Shown piece after piece: positions 1 through 7,510 of a DNA stretch of 19,457 bases (positions are counted from its first letter, which is position 1; each line of letters starts with the position of its first letter). The notes beneath the pieces are model-generated. The model was not told the origin of the DNA, made no database searches, and saw nothing but the letters and a program-made list of their open reading frames with translations. Source of the DNA: Pseudobutyrivibrio sp. (GTDB lineage: Bacteria > Bacillota > Clostridia > Lachnospirales > Lachnospiraceae); the NCBI GenBank assembly GCA_017557715.1, contig JAFYYE010000223.1, forward strand, positions 1-19,457, written 5' to 3'. The position numbers and the translations under genes are program-made.

Positions 1-2
1 AT

Positions 3-1454
3 AAGGATTTATCCGTAGAGAAAATTCACGTAAGGAGCATGGAGGATTGCCCTTGCTGTGGAAAGATGGTGGATGACAATAAATGGAAATTTGATTTGGA
101 AAATCAGGATTTCTCCACAGCAGATTCCTTTAGGGTGAAGGATAGAATCAATACTGATGCAATTAAATCAGCTCTTTTAAACGTTGATTCAGGATTGTTT
201 CAGTATATATTCAGATTTCCAGCCAGCTGCTATATACCTATTTTATGCTCTGAGTTTAATGATGTAGTCACAAACAAGAGGGTAAGGTCCTTTGGAAGAA
301 GCTTTAGTATGAAAAACATAGAGACTTCTGCGTTATTGGAGGGGCTGGAGAGATATTCCGGAATGTATCCAAGAAGGAAAAAAAGCAAAATTCATGCAAG
401 CTACAATGAAATCAAGGAAGAAGCCGTAAACCCTGAGGATTTAATTATTCATACCAGACCTGATATAGAGGAGTTTGGACTTGAAAAATATAATCCAGAC
501 AAAAAATACAACTGGATTTGGATATATGACTGGAAGGAAAAGAAGAATGTTTTACTTCCTGAGCAGGTAGCCTACTACGACATAGGAAAGAATACAGAAG
601 AAAAAAGATTTATCTATGAAACCTCAAATGGAATTGCACTGGGCGGTTCACTTCAGGAAGCTGTTTTGTATGGCTTATATGAGTTAATCGAAAGAGATGC
701 ATTTTTGGTTGCCTGGTACAACAAGTACAAGCCAGTAAAGCTTGATCTTACCAGTATCCAGGATGAGAAAATCCGAAGAACCATCGATTTGGTCAAATTA
801 AATGGCTATAAGCTTCATGTTTTTGATATTACCACAGAAAACAAGGTGCCTACGGTATGGGTAATGATTGAAAATCCAAGTAAGGACGCAAAGGTAAGAA
901 GCTATTCAGCTGCCGGTGCCCACACAAATCCATATAAAGCAATTGAGGCAGGTTTGGTGGAGGTAATAACCTCTATGCCTATCAATGAGCAGTTCTTACC
1001 AGATGATATAGAAAGAGCAAAGCTTATCAATTCGGATTTTAGTAAGGTCACTACGATGGAAGACCACGTGTTGATGTACAGCATTGATGAAGCCTTTGAA
1101 AGACTTCAATACCTGTTTGAGGACGAGGAATACAAAACTATCGATGAGCTTTATCCAGACTGGAAAGAGCAGTCCTCAGAGAAGTCCCTAACAAAGGTTT
1201 TAACACAGCTAATGGATAAGGTAAGTGAGTATCACAAGCATATTTATATTGTGGACCAGACCAATGATTTAATCGAAGGCTTGGGTTTGTACTGTGCAAA
1301 GGTAATTGTTCCATCAATGCAGACAATGCATTTTGGAGAACAGTTTAAGAGACTTAATAAAGACAGAATTATGACTGGAGCAGTGTTGGCAGGCTGGAGA
1401 GATGAGCCAATAAGGGAAGAGGACATCAATGATGCTCCACATCCATTCCCATAG
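3..1454 (+). CDS. YcaO cyclodehydratase (probable C-D fusion), 5' end outside window
   Basis: This enzyme should use ATP to cyclise Cys/Ser/Thr residues of a RiPP precursor into azolines in the cytoplasm. The frame is open to the left edge, so the gene is partial; the first visible ATG (39) has no convincing ribosome site and is probably internal. Residues 4-8 from that Met read CPCCG, the Cys pair that normally closes an E1/ThiF-like zinc domain, so the missing part is probably an E1-like C domain as in fused C-D cyclodehydratases. YcaO signatures follow: SFSMKNIETSALLEGLERY (residues 88-106) and SNGIALGG...EAVLYGLYELIERDA (196-221), which carry the ATP/Mg-binding acidic residues. The protein ends in PHPFP, the C-terminal PxPxP motif of azoline-forming YcaO proteins. 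Its TAG stop lies inside the ribosome site of the next gene. The family call is firm; the C-D fusion is inferred. Confidence 0.93.
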   Translation, partial: KDLSVEKIHVRSMEDCPCCGKMVDDNKWKFDLENQDFSTADSFRVKDRINTDAIKSALLNVDSGLFQYIFRFPASCYIPILCSEFNDVVTNKRVRSFGRSFSMKNIETSALLEGLERYSGMYPRRKKSKIHASYNEIKEEAVNPEDLIIHTRPDIEEFGLEKYNPDKKYNWIWIYDWKEKKNVLLPEQVAYYDIGKNTEEKRFIYETSNGIALGGSLQEAVLYGLYELIERDAFLVAWYNKYKPVKLDLTSIQDEKIRRTIDLVKLNGYKLHVFDITTENKVPTVWVMIENPSKDAKVRSYSAAGAHTNPYKAIEAGLVEVITSMPINEQFLPDDIERAKLINSDFSKVTTMEDHVLMYSIDEAFERLQYLFEDEEYKTIDELYPDWKEQSSEKSLTKVLTQLMDKVSEYHKHIYIVDQTNDLIEGLGLYCAKVIVPSMQTMHFGEQFKRLNKDRIMTGAVLAGWRDEPIREEDINDAPHPFP

Positions 1455-1463
1455 GAGGTAGCT

Positions 1464-2933
1464 ATGGCAGATAGAGTAGATTATTTGTTAGATATATTGT
1501 CTTACGGAAGATATGAGCTACCTAATGACAGAAGCAGTAATGCCTATATCAATCCTGTTATAACCCCTGTTAAGGGATGCGACAGAAGACGCCTTAGAGC
1601 ATCAGGGGATTTCTTTAATCAAAGAATGTTTCCTTTGCTGGAAAAAGCTGATGATAAAGAGTATTCATTGGAAAAAGCACAGGACATTTTGATGTTAGGA
1701 ACAGAGGGGATTACAAAATATGAATTTGATTCCCCATACCGTTTTCACAGGCCAGTTCCATCAGCCAGAGGAATGCATCCCTGTGAGTTATATTCCATCA
1801 GAGCAAATGGTGTAGAGCGATATAACCCTTCGGATAATTCATATGATGAATTGTTTAAGGGAAAGGATGAAGATTCAAATTGCTTCAGCATTGTTATTGC
1901 AGCAGATGATTATAGATTAGGCAAGTTTTACGGGGATTTTTCCTATGTACTTTGTGCACTTGATGCAGGACATATTATTGGAAATGTAATAGTGCTGGCA
2001 AATAAGCTTGGCTACGAAGTAGAGGTGGATTACAGCAAGGCTGTAGATCCGGTAGGAGAAAGCTTTGATTCATTCTTTAGGGAACAGGATTTGATAGTAT
2101 ATGGAACCCTTATCGTTAAAAAGAGAGGGGAAAAATATTATAGTCCGCTTTCTAGCAAAGAAATAAAGGTAACAAGGGAAACGGATTATAAAGGCTATAC
2201 CAAAAAGATGAAGTATAGAAATGAGCTTATCGGACTAAAGGAGCTAAATGAAGATAACTTAGTTCCAGATAGAATCAGCGGAAAAGCTCTTTCAAAAAAA
2301 TCAGTAATTAAAGAGGATGAAACCATTGGGAAAATCCTTGTAAATCGCACATCAGCCCACAGCCACATAGGCTTGATGAGCATAGGTGCTGTGGAAGATT
2401 TAGGTGAAAAGCTTAAGTGGATACAGAAGGGGTTGATGGAATACATTAACCTGAATCACTTAAATGATTTTGTGAAAGCTGAGATTTTTATTAATCAGGA
2501 AAATGAAGAATATAAGCGTGGATATTACGAAATAGACAACGATGGTCTGGTGCTACTGGCAGATGCAGAGGATTCATCAAAAGAGTGGTTTAGAATCATC
2601 CACGATTCCCATGAGTTTTTAAATGTTGAAACCTTACCATTTGTGATGTTTACATGTGTAAATATCACAAAAATAAAGCAGAAGTATGGAAACAGATTAA
2701 TTGACGTGGCATACATGCTTTCAGGGGAAATCGCCCAGATTATATGTCTTCTGGTTACAAAATATGGAATGTTTTGCAGGCCAATAAAAAATATCCAGGA
2801 GGACAAGATAGAGGACCTAATAGGTGCAGACAATACCATGGAGCGAATAACCTATGGAATGCTAATTGGTAACGCAAACATAGAACAGCACAAATTGGAA
2901 ATAAATGTCTTGGGAGGAAATGAAAATGGATAA
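1464..2933 (+). CDS. double-domain SagB/nitroreductase-like FMN dehydrogenase
   Basis: This is probably an FMN-dependent oxidoreductase that oxidises azolines to azoles on the modified peptide. The ATG at 1464 follows an AGGAGG site (1453-1458) that overlaps the previous stop codon. The N-terminal half looks like a SagB/McbC domain: VPSARGMHPCE (98-108) stands where SagB proteins have PSGGAxxPxE, and LDAGHIIGNV (166-175) matches the usual LEAGHIGQN helix. At 489 aa it is about twice the length of a single SagB domain. The second half, from roughly residue 280, again has an NRTSAHS start, a predicted beta/alpha core and a dimer-type helix (YMLSGEIAQIICLL), so it looks like a second, diverged nitroreductase fold. 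One half may be catalytic and the other structural, standing in for the usual homodimer; this is inference. The substrate is unproven. It overlaps the next gene by 8 bases. Confidence 0.8.
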   Translation: MADRVDYLLDILSYGRYELPNDRSSNAYINPVITPVKGCDRRRLRASGDFFNQRMFPLLEKADDKEYSLEKAQDILMLGTEGITKYEFDSPYRFHRPVPSARGMHPCELYSIRANGVERYNPSDNSYDELFKGKDEDSNCFSIVIAADDYRLGKFYGDFSYVLCALDAGHIIGNVIVLANKLGYEVEVDYSKAVDPVGESFDSFFREQDLIVYGTLIVKKRGEKYYSPLSSKEIKVTRETDYKGYTKKMKYRNELIGLKELNEDNLVPDRISGKALSKKSVIKEDETIGKILVNRTSAHSHIGLMSIGAVEDLGEKLKWIQKGLMEYINLNHLNDFVKAEIFINQENEEYKRGYYEIDNDGLVLLADAEDSSKEWFRIIHDSHEFLNVETLPFVMFTCVNITKIKQKYGNRLIDVAYMLSGEIAQIICLLVTKYGMFCRPIKNIQEDKIEDLIGADNTMERITYGMLIGNANIEQHKLEINVLGGNENG

Positions 2934-3807
2934 TTGGAAATCATATCATATCTTTTACCATGATGGGTTATTACAGGAAAGACTGATATGTGAATGTATA
3001 TATCCCTTGATGAAGGAATTAAAAGATGGTGGAAGTATTAGTAAATGGTTCTTCATAAGATATTGGGAAGGTGGTCCACATATCAGACTTCGTTTTCTGC
3101 CTATCAAGGATGTGGAAAATCAGGTGGTATCAAGGATTAGTACCTTTTTGGAGGAGAATAAAGCACAGATTACCATAAGCCGGGAGGAGTACTACAAGAA
3201 TCAAAAATTTGATGGTAAGCCTCTTGATGTATCCACACTTCCATGGTTTGAGAACAACAGCATTGTCCCTGTTGATTATGAGAGGGAGCTGGAGCGATAT
3301 GGTGGTGAAAACACAATACCATATTGCGAAAGCATTTTTATGGTAACAAGCGATTATGCAGCTCGAATAATAGATGCCACGAAAGATAGCATGTCCAAGA
3401 GAATATCAATATCCATAGATTTGATAATGGTATTTTTAAATCAGATGGACATTAATATAATCCCATTTTTCTACTATTACGGAAAGCTATGGACCGAGTA
3501 TTTTGCAGACGAAAGAAGTGTAAATGCTATAAAGACAGTAAATGCCAAGGCCAGAATTAATCGATTGATAGTCCAGGGGGAAAAAGGAGAAATCATAAAG
3601 AATTGGGAGAGAGATTTAAAACCATATGTAGATGCAATAAAGGACATCTGGAAAGATGATGATACCAAGCTATATTCATTGGCTATATCACTTGTACATA
3701 TGTTTAATAACCGTCTGGGGATTGTCCCTGATTTGGAACGACAGATAGCAATACAAATAGCCAGGGAAGGAGAAGCATATGAATACACAATGGAAAATAG
3801 AGCATAG
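2926..3807 (+). CDS. lantibiotic dehydratase C-terminal / thiopeptide-type biosynthesis protein
   Basis: This is a 293-aa stand-alone protein of the SpaB C-terminal family. Family members either eliminate glutamate from glutamylated Ser/Thr to give dehydroalanine/dehydrobutyrine, or catalyse the [4+2] cycloaddition that builds the thiopeptide pyridine. The hallmark is near the N-terminus: WFFIRYWEGGPHIRLRF (41-57). The ATG at 2926 was chosen over those at 2905 and 2920 because GGGAGG (2912-2917) sits 8 bases before it, whereas it is only 2 bases before 2920 and downstream of 2905. The gene overlaps its neighbours on both sides, so it belongs to the same transcript. The glutamylating LanB half (Lant_dehydr_N) is not in the window and would have to lie upstream. 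Sequence alone does not say whether this is an eliminase or a cycloaddition enzyme. Confidence 0.85.
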   Translation: MDNWKSYHIFYHDGLLQERLICECIYPLMKELKDGGSISKWFFIRYWEGGPHIRLRFLPIKDVENQVVSRISTFLEENKAQITISREEYYKNQKFDGKPLDVSTLPWFENNSIVPVDYERELERYGGENTIPYCESIFMVTSDYAARIIDATKDSMSKRISISIDLIMVFLNQMDINIIPFFYYYGKLWTEYFADERSVNAIKTVNAKARINRLIVQGEKGEIIKNWERDLKPYVDAIKDIWKDDDTKLYSLAISLVHMFNNRLGIVPDLERQIAIQIAREGEAYEYTMENRA

Positions 3808-4579
3808 AAATAAAAATCGGTATATGACAGACAAGATTTACATGAAATACCATATTGCTTCTATGCACAATGAAAAAACGGTTTCTCTTCAATCTCCTAA
3901 TGGAGAACAGGTGGTGGATCCGTTGGACCTAAGTAAATATACATATATTCAGCTTCCTGAATTGGAGGATGTAGATACTGGAGAAGATAAGGATATTTAC
4001 AAGGTTTTAAGAGAAAGAAGATCCACTAGGAAATTTGACCCTAATAAAAAAATGACCTTCCAGGAGTTTACAAAATTCATTTTATTTAGCGTTGGAAAAG
4101 CATGTATAAATGAATTCAATTTTCCATACAGAACATATCCATCTGGTGGCGCAAAATACCCTGTGGAAATAAATATTATCACCCAAAGGGTGGAAGGCTT
4201 AAAGGATTTCCATGTGTATAGATTCAGTGGTTACACAAACAGATTGTATGATATGGAAATCGATGTTGATAAAAAGGAATTAAAGGATGCGACATGTGCT
4301 TCAAAATATGATTATGCTGAATACATGGATTGTAACATATTCATTTTTCTATCAACTGCTTTTGAAAGAAGTACATGTAAATATGGTCTTTTAGGATATC
4401 GACTAACTCTTTTGGAGGCAGGACATATTGGACAGAATCTTTCATTGGTAGCGGAGAGCATGGATATAGGAAATCTTCCATTAGGCGGTTTTTATGAAGC
4501 GAAGATTAACAAATTATTAGGATTAAAAAAATTTGGAGAGACAACTTTGTATTATTACTTGATTGGAGGGAAACTATGA
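3779..4579 (+). CDS. SagB-type peptide dehydrogenase (azoline to azole)
   Basis: This is a 266-aa single-domain SagB-family FMN dehydrogenase, expected to oxidise thiazolines/oxazolines to thiazoles/oxazoles. Clear family signatures are RRSTR (80-84, FMN phosphate contact region), YPSGGAKYPVE (120-130), YRLTLLEAGHIGQNLSLVA near residues 204-222, and a closing YYYLIGG. The first 70 residues are poorly conserved and may bind the precursor or the cyclodehydratase. The ATG at 3779 has AAGGAG (3767-3772) 6 bases upstream, which makes the 29-base overlap with the preceding gene credible; ATG 3824 lacks a good site. This is the second SagB-like protein in the cluster and the more canonical of the two, so it is the better candidate for the active azole-forming enzyme. 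It overlaps the next gene by 4 bases (ATGA). Confidence 0.93.
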   Translation: MNTQWKIEHRNKNRYMTDKIYMKYHIASMHNEKTVSLQSPNGEQVVDPLDLSKYTYIQLPELEDVDTGEDKDIYKVLRERRSTRKFDPNKKMTFQEFTKFILFSVGKACINEFNFPYRTYPSGGAKYPVEINIITQRVEGLKDFHVYRFSGYTNRLYDMEIDVDKKELKDATCASKYDYAEYMDCNIFIFLSTAFERSTCKYGLLGYRLTLLEAGHIGQNLSLVAESMDIGNLPLGGFYEAKINKLLGLKKFGETTLYYYLIGGKL

Positions 4580-5586
4580 GCTACTTATTTTTGAAAGAAC
4601 CCTACGCGATAGAATGTAGGGATAATCGAATAAACATTATAAACTGCAAGGAAAATAAATATGAGTTTATGTTAGGCCTAAAATCAGAGGTTACGTCTGA
4701 TTTTCTAAAAAGGCTTTCATTATCCCAAATTATCGAGTTGGAGGAGCTACTTCGAGAAAGCAATGCCAAGGAAAAGGCAGTAATTGGCAAGCTGATGTCT
4801 CAGGATAAGTATTTTGAGCTTGTGGATGAAATTACCCCAGAGGCTAAAGTAAAGGAAGTAGTGATGACAGAGGCAAATCGTATCGGAGAAAATTTTGCCA
4901 ATACATTTGGACCAACTGCTACCTATAAGGTTTATAAAAAAATAATGGAAAACCTTAGTAGTACATCTGTAGTCCTTGTAGGAAATGAACTGCTACTTAC
5001 AAATCTGATAGATGAATTACAGGCATATGGTTTAAAGGAAATATATATAAAGTCAGATAAAGGTGCTTTGAAAAAGCAGCCTGATGGTGTGAAGACAGTA
5101 GAAGATATAGAAGGCTTTATTCAGGAGCATCAAAAGAATAAAAAGCATTTCTTTTACGCATTTGACCAAAATGATTGTAAAGACCTATATGATTTCAATG
5201 AGTTGATGGAAAAATATAACACCGCCTGGAGCTTGCTTGCTGTAACAGAAACAGACATGATTATTGGACCTACCTTTTTCCCAAAGGAGACTGGCTGCTT
5301 GGAATGCAATGTAGACAGAGACTTCTGGGGAAATAAAACCAATATTTTACCTGAAGAAGCAAAAATCATGGCCGGTCTTATGAGTAGTGATTTCTGCAAG
5401 ATAATCGGTGATATGCCAGAGGCTATTGTGGAAGACATATCAATGACTATTGGAAGAATGTTTATGATAAATCGAAAAACGTTAAATGGTATTAACAAAG
5501 ATATGGTCAGATCTTTTGATTGTAAGGTTTGTGGAGCAATAGTAAAGGATGAGGACAAGGAGGTAGAGTATCGTGAATGCAATTGA
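4576..5586 (+). CDS. Ocin-ThiF-like F protein (E1-like precursor-binding partner)
   Basis: This is a 336-aa E1/ThiF-like protein of the TOMM leader-binding type. It is expected to recognise the precursor leader peptide and present it to the YcaO enzyme rather than catalyse. The C-terminal part has the typical IGPTFFPKETGCLECNVDR (229-248) followed by SFDCKVCG (313-320), so C241, C244, C316 and C319 should form a structural zinc site. The Rossmann region (VVLVGNELL, 132-140) lacks a normal GxGxxG loop and no adenylating arginine/cysteine pattern is evident, which fits a non-catalytic scaffold. The N-terminal ~100 residues may form the winged-helix recognition element. A separate F protein beside a fused C-D protein is the known arrangement of F-dependent cyclodehydratases (heterocycloanthracin and thiopeptide clusters). 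The ribosome site GGAGGG (4565-4570) precedes the ATG. Confidence 0.85.
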   Translation: MSYLFLKEPYAIECRDNRINIINCKENKYEFMLGLKSEVTSDFLKRLSLSQIIELEELLRESNAKEKAVIGKLMSQDKYFELVDEITPEAKVKEVVMTEANRIGENFANTFGPTATYKVYKKIMENLSSTSVVLVGNELLLTNLIDELQAYGLKEIYIKSDKGALKKQPDGVKTVEDIEGFIQEHQKNKKHFFYAFDQNDCKDLYDFNELMEKYNTAWSLLAVTETDMIIGPTFFPKETGCLECNVDRDFWGNKTNILPEEAKIMAGLMSSDFCKIIGDMPEAIVEDISMTIGRMFMINRKTLNGINKDMVRSFDCKVCGAIVKDEDKEVEYRECN

Positions 5587-6295
5587 GGTTACGAATTTGA
5601 CAAAAAGATACGGCAATCTTAATGCTGTAAATAATATAAATTTTAATATCGAAGCAGGAAAAATTGTTGGTATTGTTGGTGCTAATGGTGCTGGTAAAAC
5701 CACAATGCTAGAAATGATGGTAGGTATCAGAAAACCAACAATTGGAAATATTCGTTTGATGGATACTGACATTCACGAAAACGAGTATGTAGCAAAAAAT
5801 AAGATAGGAGTACTGCTTCAGGAACAATGTGTAAACAAATATGCAAAGGTAATTGAGCTGTTTAATTTCTATCACGATTTGTATGAAAATCCAATTGATG
5901 TGGAGGAGATGCTTGATACAGTAAATCTTCAGGATTATAGAAACGTAAAGTTCAAGAATTTGTCAGGCGGATTAAAGCAAAGAGCAGCTTTGGGGTTAGC
6001 AATGATAAATAATCCAGATATCTTATTTTTGGATGAGCCTACCACTGGGTTAGATCCAGAGGCTAGAAGAACTCTATGGAAGGCCATCTTTAAATTTAAA
6101 TCAGATAATAAGACAGTAGTATTGTCTTCACACTATATGGACGAAGTGCAGAAATACTGCGACGAGGTTATTATCATGAAGAAGGGTGAAATTATTCAGA
6201 AGAATACACCTGAGGCGTTAATTAAGAGCGTAGGAGACAATAAGTTTATGGATGATGCATATCTCTACTACGCAGTTGGTGAGGAGGTAGGATAA
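5573..6295 (+). CDS. ABC transporter ATPase, probable peptide exporter/immunity
   Basis: This 240-aa nucleotide-binding subunit probably energises export of the modified peptide and may give self-immunity. Visible motifs are Walker A GANGAGKTT (36-44), the Q-loop glutamine at 83, signature LSGGL (130-134), Walker B ILFLDE (150-155) and the H-loop His187. The start is GTG at 5573: AAGGAGG (5557-5563) lies 9 bases upstream, while the nearby ATG at 5577 is in another frame. It overlaps the F-protein gene by 14 bases and the permease by one base (TAATG), so it is translationally coupled to both. The cargo is inferred from context only; the ATPase belongs to the broad drug/bacteriocin exporter class that pairs with ABC-2 permeases. 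Confidence 0.93.
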   Translation: MNAIEVTNLTKRYGNLNAVNNINFNIEAGKIVGIVGANGAGKTTMLEMMVGIRKPTIGNIRLMDTDIHENEYVAKNKIGVLLQEQCVNKYAKVIELFNFYHDLYENPIDVEEMLDTVNLQDYRNVKFKNLSGGLKQRAALGLAMINNPDILFLDEPTTGLDPEARRTLWKAIFKFKSDNKTVVLSSHYMDEVQKYCDEVIIMKKGEIIQKNTPEALIKSVGDNKFMDDAYLYYAVGEEVG

Positions 6296-7041
6296 TGAAT
6301 AAAACAATGAAAGCATATTTAAAATTAGAGTCTCTGCTATTTTTTAGAGAACCCTTACAGGTGGTATTTTCCTTTTTCTTCCCAGCAGTAATGTTTTCTA
6401 TTTTTGCCTCAGTTTTTTCTGGAAATTTAGAAGGTAGTGAAGAATATTTTAACGCATATATTCCAGGATATTTCACAACCATAATCTTTATTGTATCCAT
6501 GTTTATGGTTGGATATCAGATGGTAGCAGATAAAGAGGATGGCGTTTACAAGCGTCTTAAGGTGACTCCATTTGATTTTCATGATATTTATAGGGCAATG
6601 TTTGTTAAGACAATGATTATCTGTGGAGTGGCAGGTACAGAAATTATTCTTTTGGCAAAGTTTGTTTTTGGAGCTACCCTCACCACTCACTGGGTACAGT
6701 TTATAGTGGCATTTATTTTTGGGTCTATATTAGCTGTGGTAGCAGGCTTTACAGTCTTTGCTCTCACTACAAACACAAAGCAGGCTTTAACAGTGATTAT
6801 ATTATCCTTCTATCCACTTGTTATGCTTGGTGACAACACTTTTCCACTTGAGATGATGCCAAAGACAATTCAGGTAATTGCACCAATTATTAACCCTCTG
6901 TACCATTTAAACAGGGTATTAAGAGGCGCATGGGTAGGCGAGATGTTTAACGAAGTAGTAAGTATTTTATACGTAGCTGCATTTATAGTAATTTTGGGAT
7001 TAATTTCATATCACTATGATAAGGTCTTAGATAAAAATTAG
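6295..7041 (+). CDS. ABC-2 type transporter permease
   Basis: This 248-aa integral membrane subunit pairs with the ATPase just upstream. About six hydrophobic segments are visible (roughly 22-42, 56-76, 104-126, 132-156, 164-183 and 221-239), as usual for ABC-2 permeases. VADKEDGVYKRLKVTP (77-92) matches the conserved loop of this family (E-x-G-x-x-x-R-L-x-x-x-P). The TAATG junction with the ATPase gene argues for a fixed 1:1 expression pair. It is the last gene of the biosynthetic operon, followed after 9 bases by a strong terminator. No separate CAAX protease or dedicated immunity gene follows, so the exporter may be the only self-protection in this half of the cluster. The transported substrate is inferred. 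Confidence 0.9.
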   Translation: MNKTMKAYLKLESLLFFREPLQVVFSFFFPAVMFSIFASVFSGNLEGSEEYFNAYIPGYFTTIIFIVSMFMVGYQMVADKEDGVYKRLKVTPFDFHDIYRAMFVKTMIICGVAGTEIILLAKFVFGATLTTHWVQFIVAFIFGSILAVVAGFTVFALTTNTKQALTVIILSFYPLVMLGDNTFPLEMMPKTIQVIAPIINPLYHLNRVLRGAWVGEMFNEVVSILYVAAFIVILGLISYHYDKVLDKN

Positions 7042-7050
7042 AAAATGAGA

Positions 7051-7081
7051 ATGGCACCAGATAGGTTCTGGTGCCATTTTT
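7051..7081 (+). terminator. Rho-independent terminator of the RiPP operon
   Basis: A perfect 11-bp stem (ATGGCACCAGA 7051-7061 paired with TCTGGTGCCAT 7067-7077) with a 5-base loop is followed by four Ts. It starts 9 bases after the permease stop and closes the biosynthetic operon. It also separates the operon from the convergent greA remnant. Confidence 0.93.
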
Positions 7082-7088
7082 ATGTGAA

Positions 7089-7402
7089 TTAATATCTCTT
7101 TATTTTGTCGTCTTCGTCTGTAGAAGAATTATCTATATTTTTATTTCTACTTCGTAAAAATAATCATCATTTACCTTTACCATAACTTTATCGCCAACGT
7201 GCTTGCCGCGGATGGCTGCACCTAGAGGAGATTCGATGGAAATAAGACCCTTAAGAGAGTTGCCACGGATAGATGTAACAAGCTTATAGGTCTCTTCGCA
7301 ATCATCCTCTGGAATGTAGATAGTAACAGTGTTGTTAATACCTACTTCATCGTCAGCACTGCTGTCATCTACAACCTCTGCGAATTTAAGCATTTTCTCA
7401 AG
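7089..7402 (-). pseudogene. greA: greA remnant (5' truncated and frameshifted)
   Basis: Reading leftward from 7402, the sequence encodes residues LEKMLKFAEVV... of GreA, nearly identical to residues 64 onward of the intact copy at 10094-10597. The N-terminal coiled coil, including the catalytic-tip Asp and Glu, is gone. Homology stops at 7402 and resumes at 7405 in what was the greA upstream region, so roughly 240 bp (about 190 bp coding plus the 5' region with the -10) were deleted. One base is also missing from the A-run just after EVEIK, causing a premature TAG. Reading past it by one frame restores the usual acidic tail (TDEDDKIKRY) and the stop at 7089-7091. Most base differences from the intact copy are synonymous, so decay is recent. 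No function is expected; an isolated C-terminal domain peptide would need an unsupported TTG start. Confidence 0.92.
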
Positions 7403-7446
7403 GGTTAAATGCAAATCTAAACAATACTAAAGAATGTGGTACAATA

Positions 7447-7475
7447 TTGATAAATATGATAGGCATTACTATAAT
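7447..7475 (+). promoter_or_regulatory. sigma-A type promoter for UPF0104-pssA-psd
   Basis: TTGATA (7447-7452) and a perfect TATAAT (7470-7475) are separated by 17 bases, giving an expected start near 7482 and a short leader before the ATG at 7511. The matching site in the right-hand copy keeps the TATAAT (10672-10677) but lacks the -35 box. Confidence 0.8.
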
Positions 7476-7510
7476 TTAGATAATGTTGAGTCAGATAAGG
7501 ATTATCAATA

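Noticed and set aside
2905..2925. Earlier start (ATG 2905) for the SpaB-C protein
   Set aside because: The ribosome site lies downstream of it and is correctly spaced for ATG 2926.
5154..5582. Long antisense frames inside the RiPP genes, such as this 142-codon one
   Set aside because: They mirror strongly supported genes on the plus strand, have no ribosome sites and no recognisable domains.
7133..7414. 93-codon minus-strand frame as a new small gene
   Set aside because: It is the C-terminal part of GreA; it needs a TTG start formed by the deletion junction, has no ribosome site and ends early from a frameshift.
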